Positions 8,752 to 15,539 of a stretch of 64,000 bases of DNA are shown here, piece after piece. The stretch lies in assembly GCF_000332235.1 (NCBI RefSeq), contig NZ_CM001775.1:1308382-1372381 (forward strand), given 5' to 3'. Under the pieces are notes generated by a model. That model ran no database searches. It worked only from the letters and a program-made list of their open reading frames with translations, and was not told the DNA's origin. Positions within the stretch are counted from its first letter, which is position 1. Each line of letters opens with the position of its first letter. A program made the translations under genes and the position numbers. This stretch comes from Geminocystis herdmanii PCC 6308 (GTDB lineage: Bacteria > Cyanobacteriota > Cyanobacteriia > Cyanobacteriales > Cyanobacteriaceae).

Positions 8752-10407
8752 ATGATTATCGCCAGTAGATATGATGTTATCCAAAGTCTTGGTAGTGGCG
8801 GTTTTGGGGATACTTTTTTAGCTAAAGATACTCAAATGCCGTCAGGAAAACAAGTAGTTATCAAACGTCTTAAACCTGCTCATCAGAATAACATTTCGAT
8901 CGAGCTAATTCAAGGATTATTCGAGAAAGAAGCGAAGGTATTAGAAGAATTAGGGCAAAATTGCTCTCAAATACCCACTTTATACGCTTATTTCACTGAA
9001 AATGAAGAATTTTATCTTGTGCAGGAATATATCGAAGGGAAAAGTTTAGCGGAATTAGGGGCAATTAGTAGCGCCCAGTGTGAATCAATTTTGTCATCTT
9101 TACTCAATACCCTTAAATATATCCATAGCAAAAACATCATTCATCGAGACATCAAACCAGAAAATATTATTATTCGTGACTCTGATAAATTGCCCGTCTT
9201 AATCGATTTTGGCGCAGTGAAAGAAAGTATGGGGGCGGTAAGTTTAAGTAGTGGCTCAACGGTAAGCTCTGTAATCGTTGGTACGAGAGGATTTATCCCT
9301 CCAGAGCAAAGCACGGGAAGAACGGTTTTTAGTAGTGACTTGTACGCCTTGAGCTTAACCATGATTTACAGTTTAACAGGAAAGTATCCGATCGAGATTC
9401 CCAATAATAACATCACCGGAGAATTAGACTGGCAAAGCTATATCCCCAATTTGCCCTCAAATTTAAAGCTAGTATTAGAAAAAGCCTCGAAAATCGATTT
9501 AAGTCAAAGGTATCCTACTTCTCAAGCTATGTATGAAGCCTTACACATGAGCCAGATTAATACAGTGGCGGTTGTACCTCCTGTCAACAATATTGATTTA
9601 TCAAAACCCACTAACTCTCATTCATCCCCAACGGTATTAATTCCCAATCCTGCCAGTCAACCCGTTAATAATACACATTCCGTTAATTACCCTATTAACA
9701 CACCACAAACTAATATTAATCATAATCCTAGTAATAATTCTTCTAATAATAATTTGATAATTACCCTAGTGACGAGTTTATTCGTAGCATTGGCAGTGTC
9801 TGGGGCGTTTTTAATTAGTCAACACATGAAAGAAACTCAAGAAAAATTAGCCATTATTGAAAAAGAGAAAGAAGACATTGAAAAAGAGAAACAAGAAATG
9901 GAGGCAAAATTAGCTAAAGAAAATAATCAACAACAAAAAATAGAATCTTTCACAAATGAGGTAAAAAATAATTCTGTTGCACCAAATAATCCTATTAATC
10001 CTGTTTCAACTCATTCGATTAATCAACAAGAAGCATTCAATATTATTCAAAAGTGGTATGATGCTAAACCTCGTATTTTTGGTGGTGAATTTAATCAGTA
10101 TCTAGTACAAGAATTAACCACAGGAAAACTATATAATGATACTACTAAATATGATGGATCGATGAATTGGCTCATCAATAATAATTGTTATTATGATTAT
10201 CAGTATTCTAATATTGATAATGTAATTTCTTTTAATAATAGTGGTACTAGACCAAGTTTAACTGTAATAGTTTCAGAAAAATTAGCTTTACATGGTTCAA
10301 GTAGTGCAGGTTGCAATGGTAAGTATAAAAGTTATTCTAAACCAGTTACTTATTGGTTTGAAAAAGAGAATGGTAACTGGAAAATTTATAATTACGAAGT
10401 AAAATAA
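8752..10407 (+). CDS. Membrane Ser/Thr kinase with C-terminal ARC6/IMS-like domain
   Basis: 551 aa. Kinase domain at residues 1-270: glycine loop LGSGGFGDTF, Lys38 in VVIKRL, catalytic HRDIKPEN (Asp133) and Asp152 in IDFGAVK. An Asn/Pro-rich linker precedes a single membrane span (about 333-355, LVTSLFVALAVSGAFLIS), then a Lys/Glu coiled coil (KEKEDIEKEKQEMEAKL), then a C-terminal domain starting AFNIIQKWYDAKPRIFGGEF and ending YWFEKENGNWKIYNYEV that resembles the DUF4101/IMS domain of ARC6-type proteins. Topology: kinase in the cytoplasm, IMS-like domain outside. Starts 2 bp upstream of an exported beta-lactamase-like hydrolase gene, so the pair is probably an operon. Paralogous to the split gene at 13856. 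Confidence 0.9.
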   Translation: MIIASRYDVIQSLGSGGFGDTFLAKDTQMPSGKQVVIKRLKPAHQNNISIELIQGLFEKEAKVLEELGQNCSQIPTLYAYFTENEEFYLVQEYIEGKSLAELGAISSAQCESILSSLLNTLKYIHSKNIIHRDIKPENIIIRDSDKLPVLIDFGAVKESMGAVSLSSGSTVSSVIVGTRGFIPPEQSTGRTVFSSDLYALSLTMIYSLTGKYPIEIPNNNITGELDWQSYIPNLPSNLKLVLEKASKIDLSQRYPTSQAMYEALHMSQINTVAVVPPVNNIDLSKPTNSHSSPTVLIPNPASQPVNNTHSVNYPINTPQTNINHNPSNNSSNNNLIITLVTSLFVALAVSGAFLISQHMKETQEKLAIIEKEKEDIEKEKQEMEAKLAKENNQQQKIESFTNEVKNNSVAPNNPINPVSTHSINQQEAFNIIQKWYDAKPRIFGGEFNQYLVQELTTGKLYNDTTKYDGSMNWLINNNCYYDYQYSNIDNVISFNNSGTRPSLTVIVSEKLALHGSSSAGCNGKYKSYSKPVTYWFEKENGNWKIYNYEVK

Positions 10408-10409
10408 AA

Positions 10410-11624
10410 ATGAATAAAAATCAACTAAAAGAAAAACTTAAACAATTAGGAAAAAATAAATTATCTTTTTTATTTCCTGTAATTACTCCTTGTATTGCCT
10501 TTATTATTACCATAGGTTTGTTAATAACTTATAATCAAAATAAAGAGAAAAATCAAACTCAAGTAAAATCCGAAAAACAAATTAATCAAAAAGAACAAAA
10601 GAAAGTAACTCTAGAAGAATCTCCTAAAATTGAAAGTAAAGATAGTCAAATAACAATAGGATCAGAAAATAATCTCAACTCTGATTTAAAAGAGAATCAA
10701 TTACCACATTCTTTTAATGTGAATCCGCAACAAAAAGAGTTAGTTTCTGTTGAACAAAAAATTATTAATTTAGCGAAACAAAGAAACTTACCTTTAGAAA
10801 AATTATCATTTAGTTTAATTGATTTTAGTGAATATTCATGTCCTTTAATGAAGGAAAATAGAAGCCCTTGCTACTTTAAATATCAAGATAATATACCTCG
10901 CTATCCTGCTAGTCTTGTAAAATTATTTTGGTTAGTTATTGCTTATGCTCAAAATCCTAATCCTGATGAACAATTTAAAGCACATTTAACAAAAATGATA
11001 GTTGATTCTGATAATGAAGATTCAAGCATAGTTGTTGATACTATTTCTAAGACTAAATCATCAAAAGAAAAATTACCTGATACTCAATTTCAGCAGTGGA
11101 AAAATAACAGAGAAAATCTTAATAAATTTTTTAATATTCCTAATCTTAATATTAGTCAAAAAACTTTTCCAATTCCTTATTTACAAATGGATATGCCCGA
11201 AGGTACAGATTTACAATTACGTCATCCTAACGGTGAAGAAAAACCCCTTAGAAACTATTTAACATCACAAAATATAGCTATTTTAATGTATCAAATTTAT
11301 GCTCAACAATTCCCTCAATCACAGGCGATGTTATTTTTATTAAAAAGAGATTTAAACCCTAGTGCATGGCAAAATATTCCCTTTAATGCTATCAAGGGAT
11401 TTTTAGGGGAAGGAATACCCGATAAAAATGTTCAATTTTATTCTAAAATGGGATGGACTTTTAGTAATAGAAATGATGGGGCTATTATTATTAGTCCAGA
11501 CGGAAAAACTCGTTATATTTTAGTTATTTTAGGTGATGATCCAGCTTATTATAAAGATGTGGAATTTATGCCGATCGTGTCTAAAATGGTTTATGAAGAA
11601 ATGAGCAAATTATCTAATAAATAA
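10410..11624 (+). CDS. Exported class A beta-lactamase-like serine hydrolase
   Basis: 404 aa. N-terminal membrane anchor at about residues 17-40 (FLFPVITPCIAFIITIGLL), then a low-complexity polar spacer to about residue 115, then a domain with the SxxK motif in YPASLVKLFW, the SDN motif in IVDSDNEDSS and, where KTG is expected, KMGW. These three motifs in order are those of the class A beta-lactamase/PBP fold. The altered third motif and the lineage make a peptidoglycan- or peptide-directed serine hydrolase more likely than antibiotic resistance. Two bases separate it from the kinase gene. Confidence 0.8.
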   Translation: MNKNQLKEKLKQLGKNKLSFLFPVITPCIAFIITIGLLITYNQNKEKNQTQVKSEKQINQKEQKKVTLEESPKIESKDSQITIGSENNLNSDLKENQLPHSFNVNPQQKELVSVEQKIINLAKQRNLPLEKLSFSLIDFSEYSCPLMKENRSPCYFKYQDNIPRYPASLVKLFWLVIAYAQNPNPDEQFKAHLTKMIVDSDNEDSSIVVDTISKTKSSKEKLPDTQFQQWKNNRENLNKFFNIPNLNISQKTFPIPYLQMDMPEGTDLQLRHPNGEEKPLRNYLTSQNIAILMYQIYAQQFPQSQAMLFLLKRDLNPSAWQNIPFNAIKGFLGEGIPDKNVQFYSKMGWTFSNRNDGAIIISPDGKTRYILVILGDDPAYYKDVEFMPIVSKMVYEEMSKLSNK

Positions 11625-11734
11625 TAGATAAAGTTTATAAACCTAAGTCCATAAAAGAATATTTTTATGATTATAATTATTATAATTTAATCTACAATTA
11701 ACTTTAAATTTATTTAAAATTTTATTAATTATAA

Positions 11735-11995
11735 TTAAGATAATAAATTATCGTATTCATCATGAGTGCCAATCCAAATCCAGTAATAATCATCACCTTT
11801 TTTGATAGCTAAAGCCCGATAATTTATAGTGATACGAATAGACCATAAATTTTTATCTACTTTTTTAAAATGTAAAGAGGGATATTGTGAATTTTTTTTC
11901 CATAGTTGATAACACTTTTTTGCCTGTTGTTTTATATTTGGAGTGAGTTTGACATAATTGCTCCAAAAATCAGTTGTAGTAAATGACTTCATCAA
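11735..11995 (-). CDS. RelE/ParE-superfamily toxin
   Basis: 86 aa. FWSNYVKLTPNIKQQAKKCY, then SLHFKKVDKNLWSIRITINYRAL and WIWIGTHDEYDNLL follow the RelE/HigB-like toxin layout (basic strand pairs, the R-YRAL strand and the GTHDEYD end). Probable mRNA interferase or gyrase poison. Overlaps the upstream small ORF by 26 bp, as expected for a co-translated TA pair. The second Met (11992) is an equally good start. No inactivating change is visible. Confidence 0.85.
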   Translation of the reverse strand: MMKSFTTTDFWSNYVKLTPNIKQQAKKCYQLWKKNSQYPSLHFKKVDKNLWSIRITINYRALAIKKGDDYYWIWIGTHDEYDNLLS

Positions 11996-12191
11996 GATTT
12001 CTCACATTATTAGCTTTAATATCTGCTTCAGCTTTTGCAATTAATCGATCTAATTTACCTTCTTTGAAATCATTTTTTATTTGATTATCCCAATTATCAT
12101 CTAAATATTCATCTAGCCATTGTGCAAGTTGTAAAACTTGATCTTTATTTAATTGTTTAATTGCCGTTTCAATTTCTATTAAAGTTGTCAT
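11970..12191 (-). CDS. Antitoxin of RelE-like toxin
   Basis: 73 aa, acidic and helical: IEIETAIKQLNKDQVLQLAQWLDEYLDDNWDNQIKND, then a LDRLIAKAEADIKAN tail. This helical layout is common for the first gene of cyanobacterial RelE/ParE pairs. Function is inferred from its overlap with the toxin gene. Confidence 0.75.
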   Translation of the reverse strand: MTTLIEIETAIKQLNKDQVLQLAQWLDEYLDDNWDNQIKNDFKEGKLDRLIAKAEADIKANNVRNLDEVIYYN

Positions 12192-12290
12192 TTTTCAGTC
12201 TAAATTAAGTGTCTGTTTTTATTATACTTTATCATACACTTTTTTTATAGATTTTAGGTAAGAGGGTATCTATGCTAGATAACCGATTGA

Positions 12291-12461
12291 TCAATAACCT
12301 TTTAAAGTATGTTTTAATGGTTCAGGTTTGCCAATTCCCGAAAAAGTATGACGGATTATATCGTTAATTAATTTGACAATTTTTTGATAAAGTTTTTTAT
12401 TTTCAATTGCCCATTCATTAAACTGTTTAAAGGCTTTTGGAGCAAATACTATATTTCTCAT
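12291..12461 (-). pseudogene. yoeB: Truncated YoeB/Txe-family toxin
   Basis: Starting at the ATG at 12461, inside the end of the antitoxin gene, the minus strand gives 56 residues: MRNIVFAPKAFKQFNEW, KLINDIIRHTFSG and IGKPEPLKHTLKGY, then TGA. YoeB proteins read GKPEPLKH-LSG-WSRRI at this point and continue for about 30 residues with the catalytic His and Tyr. Here the Trp codon TGG is TGA and the following bases no longer encode the family, so the catalytic C terminus is gone. The frame was too short to stand out as an ORF. Confidence 0.75.
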
Positions 12462-12696
12462 GCCATTCATCAGGAGTAATCGTAATGAGATTATCTTGTT
12501 TTTCGACTCTTTCTATTGCTTCTAATAATTCTTTTTTGTTAGCTTCTGTAGAAAATAAATATTCTGTCGTATCAACTTCGGATGAAGGGGCAAGTACAAT
12601 AATTTCAACCTCTGTACCTTCATCAATTCCAGTGGAATAAAGCTCTATTTTTCCTTGTTTTCCCACAATTCCTTTTTGTTTAACCGCTCTCATCAA
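12427..12696 (-). CDS. Antitoxin of the broken YoeB/Txe locus, copy 1
   Basis: 89 aa: IVGKQGKIELYSTGIDEGTEVEIIVL resembles an AbrB-like N-terminal swapped hairpin, followed by a toxin-binding tail ELLEAIERVEKQDNLITITPDEWHEKY. The last residues, SICSKSL, read through the start of the toxin remnant. About 90% identical to the gene at 16780. The partner toxin is truncated, so this is now effectively an orphan antitoxin that may act only as a repressor or as protection against related toxins. Confidence 0.7.
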   Translation of the reverse strand: MMRAVKQKGIVGKQGKIELYSTGIDEGTEVEIIVLAPSSEVDTTEYLFSTEANKKELLEAIERVEKQDNLITITPDEWHEKYSICSKSL

Positions 12697-12898
12697 GGTT
12701 TTTCTCCAAAATTTTGAAGTAACTAGAGTTATTCTATCACAACCATAGATAAAGGCTTAGTCAAAATTTGTAAGCTCAGAAATTGTTTTAGTTATACAAT
12801 TTGATAATTTGATTAAGAGTGCATAATTTAAGTAAATAACCCTGATAAGTAAATATAGTCTTAAATTGAGGGAAAATATTATGATAAGTTCGATCGAG
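12447..12898. repeat. About 450-bp direct repeat, copy 1
   Basis: Runs from the end of the antitoxin gene through its promoter region and the leader (copy B) to the first codons after it. It matches 16788-17228 in the same orientation at about 90% identity by eye. An 8-bp duplication (ataatttg near 12801) marks this copy. The two copies enclose about 4.3 kb carrying a PIN TA pair, the split kinase and a deacetylase. Confidence 0.7.
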
Positions 12899-12904
12899 TT
12901 ATAA
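12769..12904 (+). pseudogene. Leader repeat, copy B, with seven-codon stub
   Basis: Same leader as at 8651, 13756 and 17106, complete to the GAGGGAAAA Shine-Dalgarno, followed by ATG at 12881 and only MISSIEL before TAA at 12902. The stub resembles the openings MVSSIE of the kinase at 13856 and of the Uma2 gene at 17211, so a gene body has been lost here. The stub touches the 3' end of the convergent PIN toxin gene at 12899. Confidence 0.65.
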
Positions 12905-13318
12905 CATGATAGACAAAAATTCTTCAGGTTTAATAATATTTATTTCTCGAAATGGATTTAAAATTAGTAAATCATTATCCCCTGTAATAATATATTCAGC
13001 ATTCCCACTAAACGCTAATTCTTCTAAATATTTGTTATCTTTAACATCTCGACATTCGTTAATAAATTCTTGTGGATTAATAATATAAGCTAATGTGATT
13101 AAATTATCGAGTAATTGTTGTCGAATATTAAGAGAAATATAACGATCGAACTTTTCTCTTTGTATAACATTATTTAGTTCTTCAATAATAGAATCAGATA
13201 ATAAAATTATGCCCTGATTTTTGGCTTTTTCTAAGGCAAAACGAGGATTACTTTTCTTGAATAAAAATGCACTAATTATCACATTACAATCCAAGACAAA
13301 TTTAGGTTTATTCATCAT
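12899..13318 (-). CDS. PIN-family toxin component (COG1569-like)
   Basis: 139 aa. Acidic site residues: Asp in FVLDCNVIISAFLF, Glu in SIIEELNNVI, Asp in ECRDVKDNKYLELA-type segment (here DNKYLEELAF) and Asp in YIITGDNDLLIL, closing with IIKPEEFL. This is the order found in the putative toxin component PIN family. Overlaps its antitoxin by 11 bp. Looks intact. Its 3' end abuts the leader copy B scar, meaning the pair was placed next to a recombination joint. Confidence 0.85.
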   Translation of the reverse strand: MMNKPKFVLDCNVIISAFLFKKSNPRFALEKAKNQGIILLSDSIIEELNNVIQREKFDRYISLNIRQQLLDNLITLAYIINPQEFINECRDVKDNKYLEELAFSGNAEYIITGDNDLLILNPFREINIIKPEEFLSIML

Positions 13319-13586
13319 TAGCTAAAATACTCACTAATATTTCTTCAGTTAATCCATTCGCTTCTGCTTCATCACTAGCTTTATCCATTAATGTTGACAG
13401 TTTTAACGATGCTTCCTGTCTTCTTTTTTCTTTAGATGAATCACTATAAATTTCTGTGATAGAATTGTGTAAATCTGATGGTAAATTTGTTTCAATTAAT
13501 ACTTTGGCAATTTGGTTTCGCTCATGTTCAGGTAATTGTTTAATGGTATAAATGAGTTGTTCTAAAGTTATTGGTATGGCAATCAT
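13308..13586 (-). CDS. Antitoxin partner of PIN toxin
   Basis: 92 aa: ITLEQLIYTIKQLPEHERNQIAKVLIE at the N terminus is a pattern of the helical antitoxins that accompany COG1569 PIN proteins in cyanobacteria; the rest is charged and helical. Function is inferred from overlap with the toxin gene. Confidence 0.7.
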   Translation of the reverse strand: MIAIPITLEQLIYTIKQLPEHERNQIAKVLIETNLPSDLHNSITEIYSDSSKEKRRQEASLKLSTLMDKASDEAEANGLTEEILVSILANDE

Positions 13587-13625
13587 CGATTGAATGTTAA
13601 GAGTGAATTTTATTTTATTTTAGCT

Positions 13626-13672
13626 CGATAACTATCATCTGTAAAATCAATATCTTGACAACTAACATAATA
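13626..13672 (-). pseudogene. Scrap of UPF0175 antitoxin gene
   Basis: The minus strand encodes YVSCQDIDFTDDS, matching YGSCQDIDFADDS of the intact antitoxin gene at 8185. The similar stretch then runs into the leader, in the same orientation as at 8.2-8.7 kb. It marks the second kinase cassette as a duplicate of the first, including part of the TA locus upstream. Confidence 0.6.
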
Positions 13673-13680
13673 ATTTTTTA

Positions 13681-13855
13681 ACTTGAAGCACAATGAGAAC
13701 TCTACCCACTCACGAGATAGGAAGTAATCTTGTCACTTCTGTTCATAAAAATTCGTAAGCTCAGAAAGTATTTTAGTTATACAATTTGATTAAGAGTGCA
13801 TAATTTGAGTAAATCACCCTGATAAGTAAATATAGTCTTAAATTGAGGGAAATAT
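13681..13855 (+). promoter_or_regulatory. Leader repeat, copy C, upstream of kinase 2
   Basis: Matches copy A over its full 175 bp, including the weaker upstream part (acttga-cac-atg-gaactct and ggaag-aatcttgt-acttct). The core begins CGTAAGCTCAGAAAG at 13756. A GAGGGAAA Shine-Dalgarno stands 5 bp before the ATG at 13856. Confidence 0.65.
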
Positions 13856-14746
13856 ATGGTAAGTTCGATCGAAACTAGATACAACATCATTAAAAGTTTA
13901 GGTAGCGGTGGCTTTGGGGATACATTTTTAGCTCAAGATTTACAGATGCCTTCGGGAAGACAGGTTGTCATAAAAAAACTCAAACCCCTTCATCAGAATA
14001 ATATTTCGATCGAGCTAATTCAAGGATTATTCGAGAGAGAAGCGAAGGTATTAGAAGAATTAGGACAGAATTGCTCTCAAATACCTACTCTATACGCTTA
14101 TTTCACTGAAAATGAAGAATTTTATCTTGTGCAGGAATATATCGAAGGGAAAAGTTTAGCGGAATTAGGGGCAATTAGTAGCTCCCAGTGTGAATCAATT
14201 TTGTCATCCTTACTTAATACCCTTAAATATATCCATAGCAAAAACATCATTCACCGAGACATCAAACCAGAAAATATTATTATTCGTGACTCCGATAAAT
14301 TGCCCGTCTTAATCGATTTTGGTGCAGTCAAAGAAAGTATGGGAGCTGTAAGTTTAAGTAGCGGTTCAACGGTAAGCTCTGTAATCGTTGGTACGAGAGG
14401 ATTTATCCCCCCTGAGCAAAGCACGGGAAGAACGGTTTTTAGTAGCGACTTGTACGCCTTGAGCTTAACCATGATTTACAGCTTAACAGGAAAGTATCCG
14501 ATCGAACTCCCGAATAATAACATCACGGGAGAATTAGACTGGCAAAGCTATATCCCTAATTTGCCCTCAAATTTAAGGCTAGTATTGGAAAAAGCCTCGA
14601 AAATCGATTTAAGTCAAAGGTATCCTACTTCTCAAGCTATGTATGAAGCCTTACACATGAGCCAAATTAATACTATGGCGGTTGTGCCTCCTGTCAATAA
14701 TATTGACTTATCAAAACCCACTATACTTGGCGAGGGTATAACTTGA
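13856..14746 (+). CDS. Ser/Thr kinase domain, 5' half of a split gene
   Basis: 296 aa containing a complete kinase domain: LGSGGFGDTF, VVIKKL, HRDIKPEN and IDFGAVK are all present, nearly identical to kinase 1. The frame ends in TGA at 14744-14746 within a 104-bp inserted element (14724-14827). Without the insert it would continue into the membrane span, coiled coil and C-terminal domain now encoded at 14830-15512. As it stands it would give a soluble kinase lacking its membrane anchor and outer domain. Opens MVSSIETRYNI, unlike kinase 1 (MIIASRYDVI). Confidence 0.85.
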   Translation: MVSSIETRYNIIKSLGSGGFGDTFLAQDLQMPSGRQVVIKKLKPLHQNNISIELIQGLFEREAKVLEELGQNCSQIPTLYAYFTENEEFYLVQEYIEGKSLAELGAISSSQCESILSSLLNTLKYIHSKNIIHRDIKPENIIIRDSDKLPVLIDFGAVKESMGAVSLSSGSTVSSVIVGTRGFIPPEQSTGRTVFSSDLYALSLTMIYSLTGKYPIELPNNNITGELDWQSYIPNLPSNLRLVLEKASKIDLSQRYPTSQAMYEALHMSQINTMAVVPPVNNIDLSKPTILGEGIT

Positions 14747-14827
14747 GTTTGGTGAAGGTAGGCAAAAGGCAAGTAGGCAAAAGGCAACTGTACATTTTGC
14801 AACATCAGATTATAACCTTGATGAGTA
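14724..14827. mobile_element. 104-bp MITE-like insertion with TA target duplication
   Basis: Compared with kinase 1 (cccactaactctcattcatc), this locus reads cccacTA, insert, TAactctaattcatc. The insert starts TACTTGGCGAGGGTATAA (with the flanking TA) and ends TTATAACCTTGATGAGTA: with the TA included, the two ends are imperfect inverted repeats matching at 15 of 20 positions. A TA duplication is typical of IS630/Tc1-mariner-type elements. The inside has a doubled aggcaaaaggcaagt motif and no gene. Insert plus duplication is 106 bp, which shifts the frame by one. Confidence 0.75.
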
Positions 14828-14829
14828 TA

Positions 14830-15512
14830 ACTCTAATTCATCCCCAACGGTATTAATTCCCAATCCTGCGAGTCAACCAACAATAAACCCTAGTGGCATT
14901 AACCAAAATCCTGTCAGTAATCCTCAAAACAATAATATTTTAGTAATTATAATTACGGCTTTATTAGTGGCGTTGGGAGTATCAGGAGGTTTTTTGATAG
15001 TACAACAAAGGGCTCAAACTCAAGCAAAATTTGAAGCTATGGAGAAAGAAAAAGAGGAAGCTGAAGCTAAATTAGCCGATGAACAAAAAAAACGAGAGGA
15101 AGAAGAAGTTAAACGGCAAGAATCAGAAAAAATGAGGTTAGAAGCTGAAAAAGAGAGGGCTAAAGCCGAAGAATTACGCCGTCAAGCCGAAATTAAAGCA
15201 CAATCTCAACCTAAAACCATTGTAGTTGATCCATCTAGTATTGTAGAAAATTATACTTCTTCTTCTCCATCTATAGCATGGCAACCTACCTGCGGTGATA
15301 GTTGGGATAGTTATAGTCAATGGTGGGCTGTCAAGGGATCAAAATCCGCTTTAAGTATAGTTAAAAATAATTATTGTGGGGATGCTTTAGTTGTTAAAGG
15401 AGAAACTCAAGTTGCTAGTTTTAAATCAGAAAGCGCAGCGTGGAGTTTTGCCAATAGTTTAAGTGCTGTTTCTGGTTATGATTTTTGGGTTAAAAAAAGT
15501 GATCGTCGCTAA
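14830..15512 (+). pseudogene. 3' half of split kinase 2: membrane span, coiled coil, C-terminal domain
   Basis: In the frame restored by removing the insert, the sequence continues NSSPTVLIPNPASQP as in kinase 1, then a membrane span (LVIIITALLVALGVSGGFLIV), a long Glu/Lys/Arg coiled coil, and a C-terminal domain with CGDSWDSYSQWWAVKG, NNYCGDALV and a WVKKS end, unrelated to the IMS-like domain of kinase 1. The first usable ATG is at 14967, giving a 181-aa membrane protein if it is translated alone. Whether it is expressed cannot be told. Confidence 0.75.
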
Positions 15513-15539
15513 TTTGAAATTAAATAAAACTATAAAATA

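Noticed and set aside
8599-8784. Minus-strand 61-aa frame
   Set aside because: Lies across the leader repeat and the first codons of kinase 1, has no family character and no ribosome site.
9141-9362. Minus-strand frames inside the kinase genes (also 14251-14472)
   Set aside because: Same antisense shadow in both paralogues; composition follows the kinase codons.
13856-14746. Naturally short soluble kinase
   Set aside because: The paralogue and the restored downstream frame show that the end is caused by an insertion.
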